DNA of 64,000 bases from NCBI GenBank assembly GCA_963772165.1, contig CAVYWA010000011.1, positions 124,001 through 188,000 on the forward strand, written 5' to 3'. The translations under genes were made by a program, and so were the position numbers. How positions within the stretch are numbered: position 1 is the first letter of the stretch; every line of letters starts with the position of its first letter. The notes under the pieces were generated by a model, which saw nothing but the letters and a program-made list of their open reading frames with translations, did not search any database and had not been told where the DNA came from. This DNA is from JAGVPT01 sp963772165. Lineage in GTDB: Bacteria > Bacteroidota > Ignavibacteria > UBA10030 > UBA8401. Shown piece after piece: positions 54,906 to 62,321 of this stretch.

Positions 54906-54952
54906 AGAGAAAAACTAAACTACGCACTGGCACATAAACCGGGGGCAGATCA

Positions 54953-55296
54953 ATGCTGAGGATGTTATTAATTTAATACGAACGCAGCTCAAGTTCGATT
55001 CGAAGGCAAAACGATTTCCACGCAAGTCAACTCTTCATGACCTTTACAGCCGTTCGGTCAATACATTGACTCCAGTCGATCAATTACTCGCAAAGGACTA
55101 CCCGCACTATACCGAGTTCATTGATGATATCAAGAAAGTTCTTGACGGCTATGTGCGTTACAAGGCCGGTAACAATCTTATGGACTATGACGATCTGTTG
55201 CTCAACATCGTTACACTGTTAAAGGGTAACGAATCGCTTCGTGCAATCTTGTCGGATCGTTATAGGTATATCATGGTCGTGATTGAGCGTATGTGA
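54953..55296 (+). pseudogene. UvrD/Rep-like helicase fragment split by the IS
   Basis: In frame with the left flank (FDQGDA, 53703-53719), this encodes EDVINLIRTQLKFDSKAKRF and STLHDLYSRSVNT, then NNLMDYDDLLLNIVTLL and SDRYRYIMVV. The segment resembles the part of UvrD/PcrA/Rep helicases leading up to motif II (DFDDLLL... RYILVDEYQD). Sequence homology ends exactly where DEYQD should follow, and a stop comes soon after. ATP-binding motif I and everything beyond motif II are missing, so it is dead twice: truncated at both ends and interrupted. The family assignment rests on these resemblances only. Confidence 0.6.
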
Positions 55297-55413
55297 TTCA
55301 CACCACGCAAATTCTATATATCCTTCAATACCTTCTAGATGTCCTAGAATAAACTATATTGCCTTACCGTCGCGAAGCGATAATAGTAAGATCAACGACA
55401 AACGAAGGACATT

Positions 55414-55812
55414 ATGACAAACGTTCGCGAGCCGTACAAAATATTAATTGTTGATGATGACAAAACCTTTCTCAAACTCCTTTCTTCAGCCCTGAATTCA
55501 AAGGACGATAATTTCGTTGTTGAAACTGCACGATCCGGTAAAGAATGTCTGCAAAAGGTAAAACGGTTTAAACCAAATCTGGTTCTTTTGGATATCGGGA
55601 TGACCGGCATGAACGGACTCGTGACGCTCCGTTTTATCAAATCGATTGATGCGTCAACTCTTGTTTATATTCTCTCCGGCCTCTCAATTGAATACATCCA
55701 GGATGGCGTTAGGATGGTACCGGCAGACGGGTATTTTACGAAAACACAATTTGTCGCTCTCCTGTCAAGTGATCAGTCCTTTGATATAATTCTGAAAACA
55801 GGAAGAATATAA
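55414..55812 (+). CDS. Single-domain response regulator
   Basis: 132-residue receiver domain with D14-D15-D16, phospho-acceptor D60 in LLDIGMTGMNG, a Ser switch residue in LSGLS and Lys in YFTKTQF. There is no output domain, so it is a CheY-like or phosphotransfer-type regulator, or it has lost its effector. It lies in the accessory patch after the helicase fragment; no histidine kinase is next to it. The ATG is preceded by GAAGGA. Confidence 0.85.
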   Translation: MTNVREPYKILIVDDDKTFLKLLSSALNSKDDNFVVETARSGKECLQKVKRFKPNLVLLDIGMTGMNGLVTLRFIKSIDASTLVYILSGLSIEYIQDGVRMVPADGYFTKTQFVALLSSDQSFDIILKTGRI

Positions 55813-55849
55813 ACCAGCTGGATGGGTGTTGAGGCGGATCCCTGCTAAA

Positions 55850-55888
55850 ACTGAAGCCCTAGATTCAAATCTCGACTTCAGTTTTTAT
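55850..55888 (+). terminator. Probable terminator after the response regulator
   Basis: AAACTGAAG pairs with CTTCAGTTT across a 19-nt loop, followed by TTATTGG. Position is right for the regulator gene, about 40-75 nt after its stop. Confidence 0.55.
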
Positions 55889-56070
55889 TGGTTGGACTGC
55901 GGGAATGAATTACCAGGATCGTAATATACTCCCGCCGTCCAATCTTTTCCCGCCTCCGATGTTCTAGTCTTGTGCAAGCACCATCATTCGCAGCCGATCG
56001 ACGTCACGCATGTAGGATCAACTGCATAAAATCTCCCTAAGGCGTTGTCGTACATCCTTGCATGAAGATT

Positions 56071-56217
56071 ATGAAGATTCGTCTCCATATCGAACTCCTG
56101 ACCGGTGAACCGATATTTACTGTCGATGTTGATCGTAGAACGCTGCACCGCTTAACACGAGACGAACCCGAAAACTGGTTTGGACGCCATCGCTCGAAAG
56201 GGTGGCTGTTCTCTTGA
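56071..56217 (+). CDS. Small hypothetical protein (48 residues)
   Basis: Frame MKIRLHIELLTGEPIFTVDV followed by DRRTLHRLTRDEP and a basic end (GRHRSKGWLFS). It has protein-like composition, and an in-frame ATG (56062) precedes it. No strong ribosome binding site and no recognised family, so it may be chance. Confidence 0.3.
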   Translation: MKIRLHIELLTGEPIFTVDVDRRTLHRLTRDEPENWFGRHRSKGWLFS

Positions 56218-56395
56218 TAGACACACCCGGCACTCGGTGCATCGGTAGTCTTAACGTCAAAGAACATTCAACGTGCAACTCTACTACGTTGCCCTGTGGG
56301 AGGACTCTTTTCTCTTGACTATTTCCTTTTTAAAATGGTTAGGGCGCAGCAGAATGATCTCTTAATAATCTTCTAGTTTTTACTGGTATCTGGAA

Positions 56396-57382
56396 TTAAA
56401 ATTCTTCTAGTCTCATGGGTTCAGATGAAACTGTCCCCGATTGAAAAAATATATCTATTCTTTGATGCAAGATTACTTTAAACTCTAAAGCTTTCGCATT
56501 TAGTTTACTTCGGATTTCTTCATCGACGCTGCGAAGCGGTTCCGTCGTCGTGAGAACAAAGGTTTTGAATTGATTGGGTTGAAGTATATGAGTGAAGTAC
56601 TGAGATTTGACCCCTTCCTCCGATTTCTCAAGTTTTCCATCGTCAGTCAATTCTGCTAGAGTTGACTTAAACGAATATGATTTATCGCCGCCCGGCACAG
56701 ATGCAGTGATTTCGCTGTAGTTATAAATAGCTATGGGGAAATTGCTCGGATTCAGAATATTGACCTTAATCTTAATCTTAATATGACTGTAATTTGGCAA
56801 TTTGTTAGCTGCCTTGGTGTGAATATTCTCTAATGTCCTATCAGTAATACCCTTTGAAGCATCCAAATTAGTTAATGCGTTCGTAAGAATTGATCTCAGG
56901 AGAGGATATTGATTTTCTATTATCAAAGCTGTGAGGCGATATACAATATCACCACCAACAAGCAAGAAGTTTCTCATAGAACTAGAGTAATTTCCGGAAC
57001 TCGGATCGACAAACCCGCCAACATAGAGATATCTTTTGGGGCTAATCTTGACGGCGAACCCATGTACATTGTTATTTAATAATTTCGTCACGTCCTTAAA
57101 ATCGACATTGGGAAATGTCACTTTGTCTTGAGCCTTCAGCCATGCAATATATTCGATTGTAGCATAACCGCTTGAAACGTATTCAAGAAATCGATCAGCG
57201 ATTACATCCTTGTTGGGATTTGGCTCATTTAGTGTTTCCAACCAAGTTTGGAGATTTTGTCTAATTGAAGCAAATTGCTTACGGACATCCTCGTTATCAT
57301 CCTTCGTGTAACTCAAGTCAAGGTCTTTTAGTGGTGTATAGAGAGAGATCATATGAGTTAAAGGCGGAGTTGTCGGTTTCAA
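56396..57382 (-). CDS. C-terminal part of a frameshifted membrane-anchored protein
   Basis: 328-codon frame of unknown family. It is soluble-looking, with TWLETLNEPNPN, SPKRYLYVGGFVDPSSG and beta-rich IKIKVNILNPSNFPIAIYNY, suggesting an immunoglobulin-like C-terminal part. The nominal start (57382, TTG) is artificial: coding is continuous with the upstream 57318-57605 frame if one extra base near 57375 is removed (SLQDI joined to KPTTPPLTH). The intact product would be about 400 residues with an N-terminal anchor. AT-rich, accessory, no neighbours of known role. Confidence 0.6.
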   Translation of the reverse strand: MKPTTPPLTHMISLYTPLKDLDLSYTKDDNEDVRKQFASIRQNLQTWLETLNEPNPNKDVIADRFLEYVSSGYATIEYIAWLKAQDKVTFPNVDFKDVTKLLNNNVHGFAVKISPKRYLYVGGFVDPSSGNYSSSMRNFLLVGGDIVYRLTALIIENQYPLLRSILTNALTNLDASKGITDRTLENIHTKAANKLPNYSHIKIKIKVNILNPSNFPIAIYNYSEITASVPGGDKSYSFKSTLAELTDDGKLEKSEEGVKSQYFTHILQPNQFKTFVLTTTEPLRSVDEEIRSKLNAKALEFKVILHQRIDIFFQSGTVSSEPMRLEEF

Positions 57383-57605
57383 TATCCTGCAAGGAGAAAT
57401 CTAACTTCGAATTTTCGAATGAAGAATCCGATTCGTTTGGAAATTTATAATATAAGTCGATGGACTTTATTGAGACGGAAGCATTGGCATGACTGAGGGC
57501 ATAGTTAATGTACCATCCGATGACACCCGAAAAGACCAAAGAAAGCGCTACTCCCAGGATCTTGTAGATATTCTTTCTATTCAATAAGTAATTAAAAAAA
57601 TTCAT
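57318..57605 (-). CDS. N-terminal part of the same frameshifted membrane-anchored protein
   Basis: 95-residue frame with one strong transmembrane segment (YKILGVALSLVFSGVIGWYI) and an extracytoplasmic stretch SIKSIDLYYKFPN. It overlaps the next frame and goes out of register at about 57375, after SKLDFSLQDI. The last 20 residues are out-of-frame translation. Whether the shift is a mutation or a sequencing error cannot be told here. Confidence 0.6.
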   Translation of the reverse strand: MNFFNYLLNRKNIYKILGVALSLVFSGVIGWYINYALSHANASVSIKSIDLYYKFPNESDSSFENSKLDFSLQDIETDNSAFNSYDLSLYTTKRP

Positions 57606-58486
57606 AGAGTGCCTCCAGTTTGCTAAAAAAAAATCGAAAACATCATCTCAATGCGAAATGATTTTGATGACTGTGAATTGATTCGCGTTCTAAGGAACAC
57701 CGGTTCATATTTCCAATTCGGATCGCTTGCGCAATCACTTGCTAATAATTACCTATTGAAGAATTGACTGATTAGTCCACGGTTTTTTACTATTTACGTT
57801 CTGGATTAACTTAAATGGGGAGGGCATGGGTTCCCCCCAATCACCCCAGCAGAACTAGCATGTTCGCAGGAAAATGTCAAGTTAATCAAAGTAGCCCACT
57901 ACCCAACAGAGTTAAGTTCTAATTCTTTCATACCTGAATTTCTTATTTAACCGTAAATGACTTGTCGTGTTGAAAAGAAAATAAACAGCAAACAGGCCTT
58001 CGGTTAGTTATCAGCTGGGATTGTGGAAACGATAAGAACTGTCCGCCGGTGTCTAGTGCCATTTCCGATATTAAATCTTGTATTATAACCGCAGAGGACG
58101 CTAAGATCGCAAAGAAATTTTTGTAAAAAGGCTAAGAAACCTTGGGTCCTTGGCGACCTTTGCGGTGAATTAGTTATTGAAAAATACAATATTTGTTTTT
58201 GGAAACGGCACTAGCTATGGGGGTGCGAGGCTGACACAAGAGTCGGTTCCCAAACAAAGTGGAAATAAAGTACCTTATTTAATAGTCGCCGCATGAAGAG
58301 CCACGGGCAAATTGATGTCCCCCTTTTGATGAAACAAATATAGTGTATTCGATGATCTTCTGAGGGAGGGACGTTGACTGGAATGGGAAATTTGACTACT
58401 TTTGAGCTGCCATCAAAAGCTGCAGTATGCTTACATGAAAGACCTCACTTTCACACCAATTTTTCAACCCTTCGGAGAATCCTACT
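57606..58486. other. 881-bp gene-free AT-rich region
   Basis: No frame of protein-like composition on either strand. It contains the palindromic element at 58053-58214. Promoter of the SDR gene is presumably at its right end. Confidence 0.6.
58053..58214. repeat. 162-bp nested inverted-repeat (MITE-like) element
   Basis: The ends are CTAGTGCC ... GGCACTAG. The outer arms (58053-58087 and 58183-58214) are reverse complements with several mismatches, and inner arms hold ACCGCAGAGGACGC and GCGACCTTTGCGGT, the CGCAAAG-type sequence seen at 3508-3578 and around the GxxExxY gene. It encodes nothing. The structure suggests a small palindromic repeat mobilised in trans. Confidence 0.65.
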
Positions 58487-59332
58487 ATGAATCTTCGGAA
58501 TAAGACCGCCGTTGTCACCGGCGGAGCAATGGGGATCGGACTGGCGACCGCTCGCCGTCTTGTGGCGGAAGAATGTATCGTGACACTCTGGGATCTAAAT
58601 GAAAAAGCGCTTAACGAAGCCCGGAAGGAACTTGCTGCCATTGGGACCGTTTACGCTCATCAGTGCGACGTTACCGACAAGAATCTCGTCTATCAGCTCG
58701 CGAAGAGAGCTGAACTGGAAATGGGAAAGGTCGACATTCTCATCAACAATGCCGGTTATGTCTCCGGCGGGGATCTCCTCGATCGCCCGGATGATGAGTG
58801 GGAGCGAACGATCGACGTGAACCTTACCGCGTTGATCTATACGACGCGGGCGTTTCTTCCGGGAATGTACGAACGAGACTGCGGCCACGTCGTCAATATC
58901 TCTTCTGCTGCCGGCACCATCGGGGTACCGGGACTTGCCGTCTACGCCGCGACAAAATGGGGCGTGTGGGGATTGACAGAGTCGCTCCGGATGGAGGCCT
59001 ACAACCACAAGAAATACGGAGTAAAGTTCTCGACAGTCCATCCGGGCTACATCGCGAGGGGAATGTTCGAGGGGGCGCGGCTCGGTTTTCCGGGGCGGCT
59101 GATCGTCCCGTTGGTGAAAAGCCATGACGTGATTGCCGGTGCGATCGTCGACTCTGCTCTGAAGAAAGAGCGTTATTCCCCCAAGCGGCCGAGGACCGTC
59201 AACATGAACCTCCGATTTCGTGCGCTCATGCCGGACAGCTGGTTTCAGCACTTCCTTATTTTGATGGGCGTCGCAGGAAGCATGAAGTCGTGGTATGGAC
59301 GAACCAGAGAACAAAACGCGGTGAAGCTATGA
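58487..59332 (+). CDS. Short-chain dehydrogenase/reductase
   Basis: 281-residue SDR with TGGAMGIGLA (about 11-20), NNAGYVSGG, the catalytic Ser in NISSAAG and YAATK. The extended C-terminus (RFRALMPDSWFQHFLILMGV) is slightly hydrophobic, as in 'classical' SDRs acting on lipophilic substrates. Its stop overlaps the aldehyde dehydrogenase ATG by 4 nt (ATGA), so the pair is translationally coupled. Together they could oxidise an alcohol to a carboxylic acid; the substrate is unknown. Confidence 0.88.
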   Translation: MNLRNKTAVVTGGAMGIGLATARRLVAEECIVTLWDLNEKALNEARKELAAIGTVYAHQCDVTDKNLVYQLAKRAELEMGKVDILINNAGYVSGGDLLDRPDDEWERTIDVNLTALIYTTRAFLPGMYERDCGHVVNISSAAGTIGVPGLAVYAATKWGVWGLTESLRMEAYNHKKYGVKFSTVHPGYIARGMFEGARLGFPGRLIVPLVKSHDVIAGAIVDSALKKERYSPKRPRTVNMNLRFRALMPDSWFQHFLILMGVAGSMKSWYGRTREQNAVKL

Positions 59333-60909
59333 CGACAACGACATCAATCCGGGAAAATGTTCCGTCTGTGAATCCCGCGACGGGGGAAACCATCGGGATG
59401 ACGGAATTGAATACCGTCGCCGATCTCAACGACGCAGTCGCCCGGGCCCGGAAGGTCCAGCCTGCCTGGGAGGCGGCCGGTTACAGAGAACGTCGACGGC
59501 ATCTCCTCCTCGTTCGCGACTATATCGTGGCGAACGCGGAATTGCTCTCAGACATCATTTCCCGCGACACCGGAAAGACGAAAATCGATGCGCTCAGCAC
59601 CGAAGTGATGTCGGCAGCGATGGCTATCAGCTACTATGCCGCACACGCCGAAAAGATACTGAAGCGAAGGCGAATGAGCGGCGGGAGCCTTCTGACCTTC
59701 AACAAGCGTTCGTACGTCGACCGGGTGCCGGTCGGGGTCGTTGGCATCATCAGTCCGTGGAATTATCCGTTCGCGATTCCATTTCACGAAGTTGCGATGG
59801 CGCTGATTGCGGGGAACGCGGTCGTCCTGAAGGTCGCCTCACAAACGCTCCTGGTCGGAAAGGCAATTCAGGATGCCGTGGCGGCGGGGAATTTTCCCCC
59901 CGGCATTTTCACGCTCATCAATTTGCCTGGGTCGGTCGCGGGGAAAGGATTCCTCGAGTCGAACATCAGCAAGCTCTTCTTCACCGGCTCCGTTGCCGTC
60001 GGCAAGCAGCTGATGGCCAAAGCGGCCGAGCGGCTGATTCCCGTCTCCCTAGAACTTGGCGGAAACGATGCGATGATCGTCTGCCGGGATGCAAACTTGC
60101 ACCGCGCAGTGAACGGAGCGCTGTGGGCGGGAATATCGAACGCCGGACAATCGTGTGCCGCTGTGGAGAGAATTTATGTTGAAGCTCCTGTCTATGAAGC
60201 GTTCGTCGCCCTTCTTAAGGAAAAGATGCAGAAACTGAAACAGGGACCGGATCAGAACTGTAACTTCGATGTGGGGGCTATGACAACGAAGGAACAGATG
60301 AAGAAAGTGCAGGATCAGCTCCGTGACGCCAGATCGAAGGGAGGGAAAATTTTTCAGAACCCTCCTTCCACGGGTGCGAATCCCGCGGGCATGTTCATCC
60401 CCCCGGCAATGGTTGAAGACGCCACCGACGACATGATGCTGATGAAAGAGGAAATCTTCGGACCCGTCCTTGGCATTGCTCGCGTGAAGGATGTCGATGA
60501 AGCAGTGCGAAAGGCGAATGCTTCAACACTGGGACTGACGGCCTCGGTCTGGTCCCGCAACAAGAAAAAAGCCCGCAGCATCGCCGCGCGGATCGAGGTA
60601 GGATCGGTGATGATCAACGACCACCTCATGAGCCACGGACTCGCCGAGACCCCATGGGGTGGGTTCAAGGAATCCGGGATCGGCCGCACGCACGGCTATC
60701 TTGGATTGGAAGAGATGACGCAGCCCCGTGTCGTCGTCGATGACATCCTGCCGGGGATGCAGAAAAATATGTGGTGGTACCCGCACGACAGAAAAGTCTT
60801 CGACGGGCTCCTGGGCGGACTATACTTCCTCTATTCAAAAAGCCTGACGAAACGCCTGGCAGGCGTTTTCAAGCTTGTTCCGGTCTTCTTCCGGAGTTTT
60901 CAAAAATAG
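59329..60909 (+). CDS. Aldehyde dehydrogenase family protein
   Basis: 526-residue NAD(P)-dependent aldehyde dehydrogenase. Catalytic Cys276 in GQSCAAVER, general base Glu in LELGGNDA, cofactor-binding FFTGSVAVGK and PWNYPFA segments are all present. The C-terminus (NMWWYPHDRKVFDGLLGGLY, then FLYSKSLTKRLAGVF) is an added amphipathic/hydrophobic tail, suggesting membrane association as in fatty-aldehyde dehydrogenases. ATG 59329 overlaps the SDR stop; an upstream in-frame start (59290) would overlap the SDR more and is rejected. Confidence 0.93.
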   Translation: MTTTTSIRENVPSVNPATGETIGMTELNTVADLNDAVARARKVQPAWEAAGYRERRRHLLLVRDYIVANAELLSDIISRDTGKTKIDALSTEVMSAAMAISYYAAHAEKILKRRRMSGGSLLTFNKRSYVDRVPVGVVGIISPWNYPFAIPFHEVAMALIAGNAVVLKVASQTLLVGKAIQDAVAAGNFPPGIFTLINLPGSVAGKGFLESNISKLFFTGSVAVGKQLMAKAAERLIPVSLELGGNDAMIVCRDANLHRAVNGALWAGISNAGQSCAAVERIYVEAPVYEAFVALLKEKMQKLKQGPDQNCNFDVGAMTTKEQMKKVQDQLRDARSKGGKIFQNPPSTGANPAGMFIPPAMVEDATDDMMLMKEEIFGPVLGIARVKDVDEAVRKANASTLGLTASVWSRNKKKARSIAARIEVGSVMINDHLMSHGLAETPWGGFKESGIGRTHGYLGLEEMTQPRVVVDDILPGMQKNMWWYPHDRKVFDGLLGGLYFLYSKSLTKRLAGVFKLVPVFFRSFQK

Positions 60910-61059
60910 AGGAAGGCATGTGTGCCCCCTTCGGGACGGAAGCCGAATTCCCCCACCACAGAGCGGGAAGGGCACGACTTTCCCGCTGTCGTATTGCTGG
61001 AAACAGAAAAGCCCTGGACGAGGTGCTAGGGCATTTGAGAGGCGGGACAGACCTTCAGT

Positions 61060-61278
61060 CTACTTCATCAGTAATATCTTCCTCGTTTGGATGAATTCTC
61101 CAGCTTGCATTCTATAGAAGTACACTCCGCTCGCTAACGTGCGCGCGTCGAACATAACCGAGTGAGCACCTGCAGTCTGTCGTTCGTTGACCAGCGTTTT
61201 GAATTCCCTCCCGAGGATATCATACACTTTCAATGTCACTAGACTGTTTACTGCTAATTGATAACTGATGACTGTCAT
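61060..61278 (-). pseudogene. Orphan T9SS sorting-tail fragment
   Basis: The minus strand encodes a 72-residue piece typical of a C-terminal T9SS type A domain (NSLVTLKVYDILGREFKTLV, NERQTAGAHSVMFDA, ASGVYFYRMQAGEF, TRKILLMK). The protein it should be attached to is missing; the frame starts abruptly in MTVISYQLAVNS. It has lost its cargo domain. Confidence 0.75.
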
Positions 61279-61307
61279 GGCTGTGATTCAACTTTGCGGA
61301 GAGTGGG

Positions 61308-61442
61308 TTACTTCACCGCCATCAATTTCTTTGTCGGCACAAAACTGCCGGCTTCCATCCGATATAGATAGACGCCCGATACAAGTTCTGGGGCATCGAA
61401 TGTAATGCTATACGCATCGGGTTCCTTTTCTGCGTTAACGTC
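61308..61442 (-). pseudogene. Second orphan T9SS-tail fragment, in frame after the lipoprotein stop
   Basis: Immediately after the TAA of the lipoprotein gene (61443-61880) and in the same frame, the minus strand continues for 44 codons with DAPELVSGVYLYRMEAGSF and TKKLMAVK, the last part of a T9SS sorting domain. There is no start codon of its own. It is a remnant, or a read-through extension of the lipoprotein. Confidence 0.65.
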
Positions 61443-61880
61443 TTACTTAGCAGTGTTGTTCTTCGCCAACGCAAAAGTCAAGACACCGGTATAATTGCTA
61501 TAGATCAATTGAAGGCTTTTAGGAATTCCTTTACCGGTTTGAGTGAAGGCAGTAACCTGGTTATTGAGGAGCGAATCGACATACACCGCTGAATTATTTG
61601 CGTCAGTAATTCTTAATGATGCATTTCCTGTCGTTTGGCCGGTAACAGTCAATGAGCAGGCCAGAGAATCGGTTGAAAATGATAGAGTATAGGTTGCAGT
61701 CGACGAATACGATGCAGCGCTTAAATTAAATGAAAAAGCGTTTTGCGTATTTGCAACAACAGGCGTATTCATGTCGATCGTCGATATATTACCGCTGACA
61801 GGGTTGCCTGTGGTATCTTTTTTACAACCGGCAGAGATGCACGTCAAAAACAATAATGCGCTTGCTGTTATTTTGTTCAT
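61443..61880 (-). CDS. Small lipoprotein of unknown function
   Basis: 145-residue protein with a lipoprotein signal peptide (KITASALLFLTCISAGCKK, Cys19). The mature part is a Ser/Thr/Asn-rich beta-sandwich-like sequence (AFSFNLSAASYSSTATYTLS, SLRITDANNSAVYVDSL) with no known family. It is followed in frame by a T9SS-tail remnant. Confidence 0.65.
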   Translation of the reverse strand: MNKITASALLFLTCISAGCKKDTTGNPVSGNISTIDMNTPVVANTQNAFSFNLSAASYSSTATYTLSFSTDSLACSLTVTGQTTGNASLRITDANNSAVYVDSLLNNQVTAFTQTGKGIPKSLQLIYSNYTGVLTFALAKNNTAK

Positions 61881-62273
61881 TTTGAATGTTCCTTTCAGGT
61901 GCCGCCGAACAGTTCCCGGCTCAGGGTGCCCCGGAACTTGTCGCCCCGCTATTTTACGATGGAGCTTTTTGTGCGAGCGTCTTTTTATTCACTCTGAAAA
62001 CGCAGAACGCTTCCCTCATCGCAAACGCGAAACCAGAAGCTTCTCAGAATACAGTCTCCTCAACCCCGCCTTCCCCGGATTCGGCCAGTTTGTTGGTGCA
62101 ATGTTAAACGAAAAGGGGATGATTGTCAAGCATGAGCGTCACAGTGTGGCTCCCAGTGCAGCGGTCCATCAGAGTCGGCCGGGGTCCATCGATATAGGTG
62201 GGGATGTGTGAGGCTTAAATTTTTATTGTCCATTTCAGAATGGAAGTAAACGGGGTTCGTTAGAACGGGAAAT
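61881..62273. other. 393-bp region without a convincing gene
   Basis: GC-richer than the accessory patch but no frame with protein-like composition. Some decayed coding sequence may be present. Confidence 0.45.
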
Positions 62274-62303
62274 AAAAAACCCCAGAGGTAAACAGCTGGG
62301 GTT
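62274..62303 (-). terminator. Rho-independent terminator of the deacetylase gene
   Basis: On the minus strand AACCCCAG pairs with CTGGGGTT across a 10-nt loop, followed by TTTTTTA. It lies 19 nt past the deacetylase stop. Confidence 0.88.
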
Positions 62304-62321
62304 GGATGTTGCAGCCTAATA

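Larger units (their letters stand above)
53720..54952 (+). mobile_element. IS3-family insertion sequence (IS407-like group)
   Basis: Element of 1233 bp. Ends are near-perfect inverted repeats: TGACCTGCCCCC at the left (53720) and the reverse complement of TGATCTGCCCCC at the right (ending 54952). The flanks carry a 4-bp direct repeat ATGC (53716-53719 and 54953-54956), the expected target duplication. It encodes OrfA and OrfB in two frames. It interrupts a UvrD-like helicase remnant: joining the flanks restores the frame. Confidence 0.9.
55813..56395. other. 583-bp region with at most one tiny gene
   Basis: No frame of normal size. The only candidate is the 48-codon frame at 56071-56217. Just after the response regulator a hairpin-like AACTGAAGCC...CTTCAGTTTTTATT (about 55850-55888) resembles a terminator. 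Confidence 0.5.

Noticed and set aside
61886..62107. Plus-strand frames in the gap before the deacetylase terminator
   Set aside because: Short, no ribosome binding sites, no recognisable family; probable non-coding sequence.
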